The position numbers were made by a program, and so were the translations under genes. Positions 24,640 through 29,232 of a stretch of 29,232 nucleotides of DNA are shown in pieces. The notes below the pieces were generated by a model that was given only the letters and a program-made list of their open reading frames with translations, was not told the DNA's origin and made no database searches. The stretch comes from CAYJBH01 sp964371365 (GTDB lineage: Bacteria; Bacillota; Clostridia; Oscillospirales; Ruminococcaceae). Within the stretch, counting starts at the first letter, position 1. Each line of letters starts with the position of its first letter. The stretch spans positions 1 to 29,232 of the forward strand of contig CAYJMO010000013.1 of NCBI GenBank assembly GCA_964371365.1, read 5' to 3'.

Positions 24640-26545
24640 TAGCTCTACAATACAGGTATTGGAGGGACTCGAGGCGGTTAGAAAACGCCCCGGAATGTAT
24701 ATCGGCAGTACCGGTCCGCGCGGACTTCACCACCTTGTCTATGAGATTGTTGATAACTCGATAGACGAGGCACTCGCCGGACACTGTAAGCATATCACGG
24801 TGAGGATTTTGCCGGATAATATCATCGAGGTCAAGGACGACGGTCGCGGAATACCGGTCGGTATTCAACCAAAACTCGGCATATCGGCGGTGACGGTCGT
24901 TTTCACCGTCCTACACGCCGGCGGTAAGTTCGGCGGTGAGGACAGTGGATACAAGGTCGCCGGTGGTCTGCACGGCGTCGGCGCAAGCGTCGTTAACGCA
25001 CTTTCGGAATGGCTGGAGGTCACCGTATGCAACGGCGAGGGTGTATACTATCAACATTTTGTGAGAGGCAAAGAGTCCGCACCGTTGGAGAGAAAAGAGG
25101 ATGCAAACGGCAGGAGCACCGGCACATGCGTGCGCTTTAAGGCAGACAATGAGATGTTTGAGACGGTGGTCTATGAGTTTGATATTCTCCTCAAAAGAAT
25201 GAGGGAACAGGCGTTTTTGAATGCCGGTCTTGATATAACCATTTCGGACGAGCGCTGTGTCGACGGCGGTGAGATAATATCAAAAAATCTGTGTTATGAG
25301 GGAGGTCTGCGCAGTTTTGTGGAGTATATTCACAACCGCCGACAGCTCACGGTACTGCACCCACAGGTCATACATCTGACCGCCGAGGCAAACGGCTCCA
25401 CCGCCGAAATTGCCCTGCAGTACAGCGACAGCTATAACGAGCATATAATCTCCTTTGCCAACAACATCACAACACCGGACGGCGGCACACATGAACAGGG
25501 TTTTAAAAACGCTATAACCCGTGTTTTTAACGACTTTGGACGTAAAAAAGGTTTTATCAAGGAAAAAGAGGAAAATCTACAGGGCAACGATGTGCGTGAG
25601 GGTATCACCGCCATAATCAGCGTCAAGTTGCAGGAGGCACAGTTTGAGGGGCAGACCAAAGCAAAGCTCGGCAACACCGAGATAAGAGGTCTTGTGGAAA
25701 ACCTTGTCTTTGAAAAGCTAAGTGAGTTTTTTGAGGAAAATCCGGGTGTCGCCAAGGCAATTTATGAAAAGGCTCTCTCGGCGGCGCGTGCACGTGAGGC
25801 GGCAAAAAAAGCGCGTGAGCTGGTGCGCCGTAAAAGTGCCCTCGAAAATCAACGTATGCCGGGCAAGCTCGCCGACTGTCGTGAAAAGGATGCCGGCCGC
25901 ACGGAGCTGTATATCGTAGAGGGTGACTCGGCGGGCGGCAGTGCAAAAGAGGGACGAGATAGCCTTTATCAGGCAATTCTACCGCTCTGGGGCAAGATGC
26001 TCAACGTGGAAAAGGCTCGCCTTGACAAGGTCTATGGCAACGAGAAGCTCATGCCGGTGGTCACCGCCCTCGGATGTGGCATCGGGGACGAGTTGGATGT
26101 CACGAAACTGCGCTACAACAAGGTCTTTATCATGGCGGACGCCGACGTGGACGGCAGTCATATCCGCACACTTCTCTTGACATTCTTCTTTCGCTTTATG
26201 CGCCCACTCATCGAGGCAGGGCATATATACATCGCCATGCCGCCTCTCTATAAAATATCCAAAGGCAAGGACGTGCGCTATGCCTTTAACGACGCGGAAC
26301 GGGACGAGATAACGAGCGAGATGAACAACCCACGTATCGACCGTTACAAAGGTCTCGGCGAGATGAATCCGGAACAGCTGTGGGAGACCACCATGAATCC
26401 GGAAAACCGCATGATAATACAGATTAACTTAGACGATGCCGAGAGCGCAGACGAAACATTCACCATTTTAATGGGTGACAAGGTGGAGCCGAGAAAAGAA
26501 TTTATCGAGCGAAACGCACGGTATGTCACCAACCTCGACATTTAA
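24617..26545 (+). CDS. gyrB: DNA gyrase subunit B
   Basis: ATPase subunit of gyrase, which adds negative supercoils. 642 residues. GHKL ATPase domain with VYEIVDNSIDEALAG (catalytic E43, Asn47) and DDGRGIPV, then GGLHGVGASVVNALS, the QTKAKLGN switch, and the TOPRIM domain EGDSAGGSAKEGRD (from E435) with DADVDGSHIRTL. No inserted domain. Starts inside remB, preceded by AAAGGG; gyrA follows after 67 nt. Confidence 0.97.
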   Translation: MSQQQDYNSSTIQVLEGLEAVRKRPGMYIGSTGPRGLHHLVYEIVDNSIDEALAGHCKHITVRILPDNIIEVKDDGRGIPVGIQPKLGISAVTVVFTVLHAGGKFGGEDSGYKVAGGLHGVGASVVNALSEWLEVTVCNGEGVYYQHFVRGKESAPLERKEDANGRSTGTCVRFKADNEMFETVVYEFDILLKRMREQAFLNAGLDITISDERCVDGGEIISKNLCYEGGLRSFVEYIHNRRQLTVLHPQVIHLTAEANGSTAEIALQYSDSYNEHIISFANNITTPDGGTHEQGFKNAITRVFNDFGRKKGFIKEKEENLQGNDVREGITAIISVKLQEAQFEGQTKAKLGNTEIRGLVENLVFEKLSEFFEENPGVAKAIYEKALSAARAREAAKKARELVRRKSALENQRMPGKLADCREKDAGRTELYIVEGDSAGGSAKEGRDSLYQAILPLWGKMLNVEKARLDKVYGNEKLMPVVTALGCGIGDELDVTKLRYNKVFIMADADVDGSHIRTLLLTFFFRFMRPLIEAGHIYIAMPPLYKISKGKDVRYAFNDAERDEITSEMNNPRIDRYKGLGEMNPEQLWETTMNPENRMIIQINLDDAESADETFTILMGDKVEPRKEFIERNARYVTNLDI

Positions 26546-26612
26546 CTGTAATAAATATGACACACACGCAACACATCCTTAAAATAAACTAAAAAAAGGG
26601 AACATCATAATA

Positions 26613-29162
26613 ATGGAAGATAACAGAACAAAGATTATAGTCCGTGACATTGAAAAGGAGATGGAAAAATCCTTTATCGACTATTCCATGTCGGTCATTG
26701 TCAGCCGTGCCCTGCCGGATGTGCGGGACGGTCTTAAACCGGTGCATCGCCGTATCCTCTACACCATGTGGGAGAAAGGTCTCGAGCATTCCAAACCTTT
26801 CCGCAAAGCGGCGGAAACGGTCGGTGCGGTGCTTGGGTCGTATCATCCCCACGGTGACAGCTCGGTCTATGATGCCCTCGTTCGTATGGCACAGGACTTC
26901 TCACTCCGCTATCCTCTTATCGAGGGTCAGGGTAACTTCGGTTCCATCGACGGTGACCCCCCTGCCGCCTATCGTTATACCGAGGCGAGGATGTCGCGCG
27001 CGGCGGACCATCTGCTACAGGATTTAGAGAAAGAGACGGTGGACTACACCCTCAACTATAACGACACCACCAAGGAGCCGACCGTTTTGCCGGCGAGGAC
27101 ACCTAACCTGCTCGCCAACGGTTCCACCGGTATCGCTGTCGGCATGGCGACCAACATTCCACCCCACAACATGGGTGAGGTCATTGATGGTGCACTGTTT
27201 TTATTAGAGAATGACGATGCCGAACTCGCGGAGCTGATGGAGTACATACAGGGTCCCGACTTCCCCACCGGCGGCATGATAATGGGTCGCAGCGGTATCC
27301 GCTCGGCATACGCCACCGGTCGCGGCAAGATAATCCTGCGCGGCAGGACGGTCATTGAAGAGCTTAAAAACGGCAAATCTAATATAATCATCACCGAAAT
27401 TCCCTACATGGTCAACAAGGCGAAGTTACAGATTGCCATCGCCGACCTTGTCAAGGACAAGAGGATTGACGGCATCGCCGACCTCTGGGACGAGTCCAGC
27501 CGTGAGGGTATGCGCGTTGTCATCGAGCTTAAACGCGACGTCAATCCGCAACTTGTGTTAAATCAACTCTACCGCTTTACCCAGTTGCAGGACACGGTCG
27601 GTGTTATAATGCTCGCTTTGTCGGACGGTGTGCCCAAGGTTATGAATCTGCACGACATGCTTCGCGAGTATCTTAATTTCCAACGTGATATAATAGTGCG
27701 TCGCACCACCTACGAACTGCGCAAGGCAAAGGAGCGCGCACATATCTTAGAGGGTCTGAAAATAGCGCAGGACAATATCGACGAGGTCATCAAGATAAGT
27801 CGCACCAGCAAGACACGCAACGAGATAAAGGAGCGCCTGTCGGAGCGGTTCGGCATCGACGACATTCAGGCGAGCGCAATAGTCGCAATGCAGATTGGTC
27901 AGCTTGCCGGTCTCGAGCGGGAGAAGATTGAGTCGGAACTTAATGAAATAAAGTTGAAAATCGAGGATTATGAGGATATCCTTGCCAACGACCACCGTGT
28001 GGTTAACATTATTAAAGAGGAGCTCGGGGAGATTCGCCGTCACTATAAGGACGCGCGCCGCACCGAGATTGCAGCAATTTCCGGCGAGCTGGATATCGAA
28101 GATCTGATACCGGTGGAGGACGGACTTTTCACCTACACCCATTTCGGCTACATCAAACGTCAGGCAATCGACATCTTTGAGCACCAAAAACGCGGTGGAC
28201 GCGGCGTCTCCGGCATGACTCGTCGGGACGAGGATTTCGTGCAGGAGATGTTTATCGCAGGCTCGCACGACTATATTTTATTTATCACCGACCGTGGTGT
28301 CGTCCATCGCATAAAGGGATATCAGGTGCCGGAGAGTTCGAGAAATGCTCGCGGTACAAACATTGTCAACATACTGCCGCTGGAGGGTGACGAGAAGATC
28401 TCGGAGATGTTGCCGGTCAGCCGTGACTCACAGGGCGAGGGTTTCATGACCATGGTGACGGCGAAAGGAATTATTAAGCGCACCCCGATGGCGCACTACA
28501 GCAACATTCGCAAGAACGGTCTGCGTGCCATCACACTGGACGAGGGGGATCGCCTCGCCTTTGCTAACATAACGAGCGGTGAGGATCAACTGTTGGTCTG
28601 CACCCACAACGGCATGGCGGTGAGATTTGTGGAGAGCGACGCGCGCAGTGTCGGTCGTATCGCAAGGGGCGTGCGCGCCCTGCGTCTCGGCGAGGGTGAC
28701 AGCGTGGTCGGCGTGACCGCAATAAAAGAGGGGGAGACCCTGTTGACCGTCACCGAGGGTGGCAAGGGACGCCGCAGTAACTTCGACAGCTATCGCCTCA
28801 CCCGACGCGGCGGCAAGGGAATTAAGAACTACAACCGTGACCTCGTTGCCGGCATAATGTCGGTCGGCGAGGAGGACGACGTCATCATGATTAGCGAGAG
28901 CGGTATTATCATAAGGATGCACGTCGCCGACATTACCTGCCAGAGCAGATACGGCGGAGGTGTTCGAGTTATGCGCCTCGGCGAGGGTGACAAGGTGGTC
29001 ACTGTTGTTCGCACCGAGCGCAGTGAGGACAGTGAAAACCTTGCTGTACCGGACGAGGTACTGCCGGAGGACATCGAGGACGTCAATGCCGTTGAGGAGA
29101 TTGAGGAGGTTGACGAGGCAGACGAGATTTTAGAGGATGATGTGGACACGGACGAGGAGTAA
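26613..29162 (+). CDS. gyrA: DNA gyrase subunit A
   Basis: Breaks and rejoins the DNA strand. 849 residues. The catalytic tyrosine is Y122 in AAYRYTEARMS. The quinolone-determining stretch HPHGDSSVYDALVRMAQ keeps S83 and D87, the sensitive residues in E. coli numbering. The C-terminal domain holds the GyrA box QKRGGRG (525-531), which distinguishes gyrase from topoisomerase IV, and ends in an acidic tail of about 35 residues (LPEDIEDVNAVEEIEEVDEA and on). AAGGGA precedes the ATG. Last complete gene of the dnaN-recF-remB-gyrB-gyrA unit. Confidence 0.97.
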   Translation: MEDNRTKIIVRDIEKEMEKSFIDYSMSVIVSRALPDVRDGLKPVHRRILYTMWEKGLEHSKPFRKAAETVGAVLGSYHPHGDSSVYDALVRMAQDFSLRYPLIEGQGNFGSIDGDPPAAYRYTEARMSRAADHLLQDLEKETVDYTLNYNDTTKEPTVLPARTPNLLANGSTGIAVGMATNIPPHNMGEVIDGALFLLENDDAELAELMEYIQGPDFPTGGMIMGRSGIRSAYATGRGKIILRGRTVIEELKNGKSNIIITEIPYMVNKAKLQIAIADLVKDKRIDGIADLWDESSREGMRVVIELKRDVNPQLVLNQLYRFTQLQDTVGVIMLALSDGVPKVMNLHDMLREYLNFQRDIIVRRTTYELRKAKERAHILEGLKIAQDNIDEVIKISRTSKTRNEIKERLSERFGIDDIQASAIVAMQIGQLAGLEREKIESELNEIKLKIEDYEDILANDHRVVNIIKEELGEIRRHYKDARRTEIAAISGELDIEDLIPVEDGLFTYTHFGYIKRQAIDIFEHQKRGGRGVSGMTRRDEDFVQEMFIAGSHDYILFITDRGVVHRIKGYQVPESSRNARGTNIVNILPLEGDEKISEMLPVSRDSQGEGFMTMVTAKGIIKRTPMAHYSNIRKNGLRAITLDEGDRLAFANITSGEDQLLVCTHNGMAVRFVESDARSVGRIARGVRALRLGEGDSVVGVTAIKEGETLLTVTEGGKGRRSNFDSYRLTRRGGKGIKNYNRDLVAGIMSVGEEDDVIMISESGIIIRMHVADITCQSRYGGGVRVMRLGEGDKVVTVVRTERSEDSENLAVPDEVLPEDIEDVNAVEEIEEVDEADEILEDDVDTDEE

Positions 29163-29193
29163 AATCTTTCACAAATTTTAATAACGAGGTAAA

Positions 29194-29232
29194 ATGGCAA
29201 GAGGAATGGTCAAAATAATCAGCGGTACGGCA
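29194..29232 (+). CDS. N-terminal fragment of the next gene, possibly rsmD
   Basis: Thirteen codons, MARGMVKIISGTA, begin after an ACGAGG ribosome binding site (29184-29190), and the window ends there. The string VKIISGTA resembles the start of 16S rRNA guanine-N2 methyltransferase RsmD (xRIISGxxRGR), but it is too short for certainty. Confidence 0.4.
   Translation, partial: MARGMVKIISGTA

Overview
This window is a chromosomal segment of a Gram-positive bacterium of the Clostridia type, most likely a relative of the Oscillospiraceae/Ruminococcaceae (inference). Supporting this are the gene order dnaA-dnaN-recF-remB-gyrB-gyrA, a RemB (DUF370) protein, a DUF1385 (YqhQ-type) protein next to prmC, near-consensus sigma-A promoters (TTGACA-17-TATAAT) and strong GGAGG-type ribosome binding sites. 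I see no rRNA, tRNA, CRISPR array, phage or transposase gene.

Left part (1-9,700). A drug/metabolite efflux pump of the RND family lies on the minus strand, with a clear promoter and a long palindrome just upstream. Divergent to it is a stand-alone tryptophan synthase beta-like gene (TrpB2 type). It is preceded by a complete transcription-attenuation leader: promoter, a 23-residue leader peptide with two adjacent Trp codons, a pause hairpin and an intrinsic terminator. Next come malQ and glgP, a two-gene unit for maltodextrin/glycogen breakdown, and then a small acidic lipoprotein gene with its own promoter and terminator.

Middle part (9,870-20,215). A large membrane signalling protein (two solute-binding domains, one transmembrane helix, degenerate GGDEF, intact-looking EAL) and a short, degenerate glycosyltransferase-like protein lie on the minus strand. 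A plus-strand run follows: DUF1385 protein, prmC, an AI-2E-type permease and trmB. The DUF1385 promoter and the glycosyltransferase-like promoter overlap back to back at their -35 boxes. Between trmB and a small DtxR/MntR-type repressor sits a 113-bp element that can fold as a cloverleaf of three hairpins inside one outer stem. Copies of another short direct repeat flank trmB, and one more lies at the left window edge. Then comes the minus-strand unit ftsY-rdgB-truA, with ATGA overlap or close coupling.

Right part (20,216-29,232). This is the replication-origin region. dnaA has its own promoter and a long leader, followed by a 288-bp AT-rich dnaA-dnaN gap that looks like oriC. The gap carries four exact copies of TTTCAACA (a variant DnaA box), a DnaA-trio-like stretch and an AT-rich unwinding region. 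dnaN, recF, remB, gyrB and gyrA follow in tight order; the S4-domain gene often found between dnaN and recF is absent. The window ends 13 codons into a gene that may be rsmD.

The most unusual items are the Trp-leader attenuator on a lone trpB2, the cloverleaf element, the variant DnaA boxes, and the shared -35 divergent promoter. I found no clear new multi-gene defence or mobile system.
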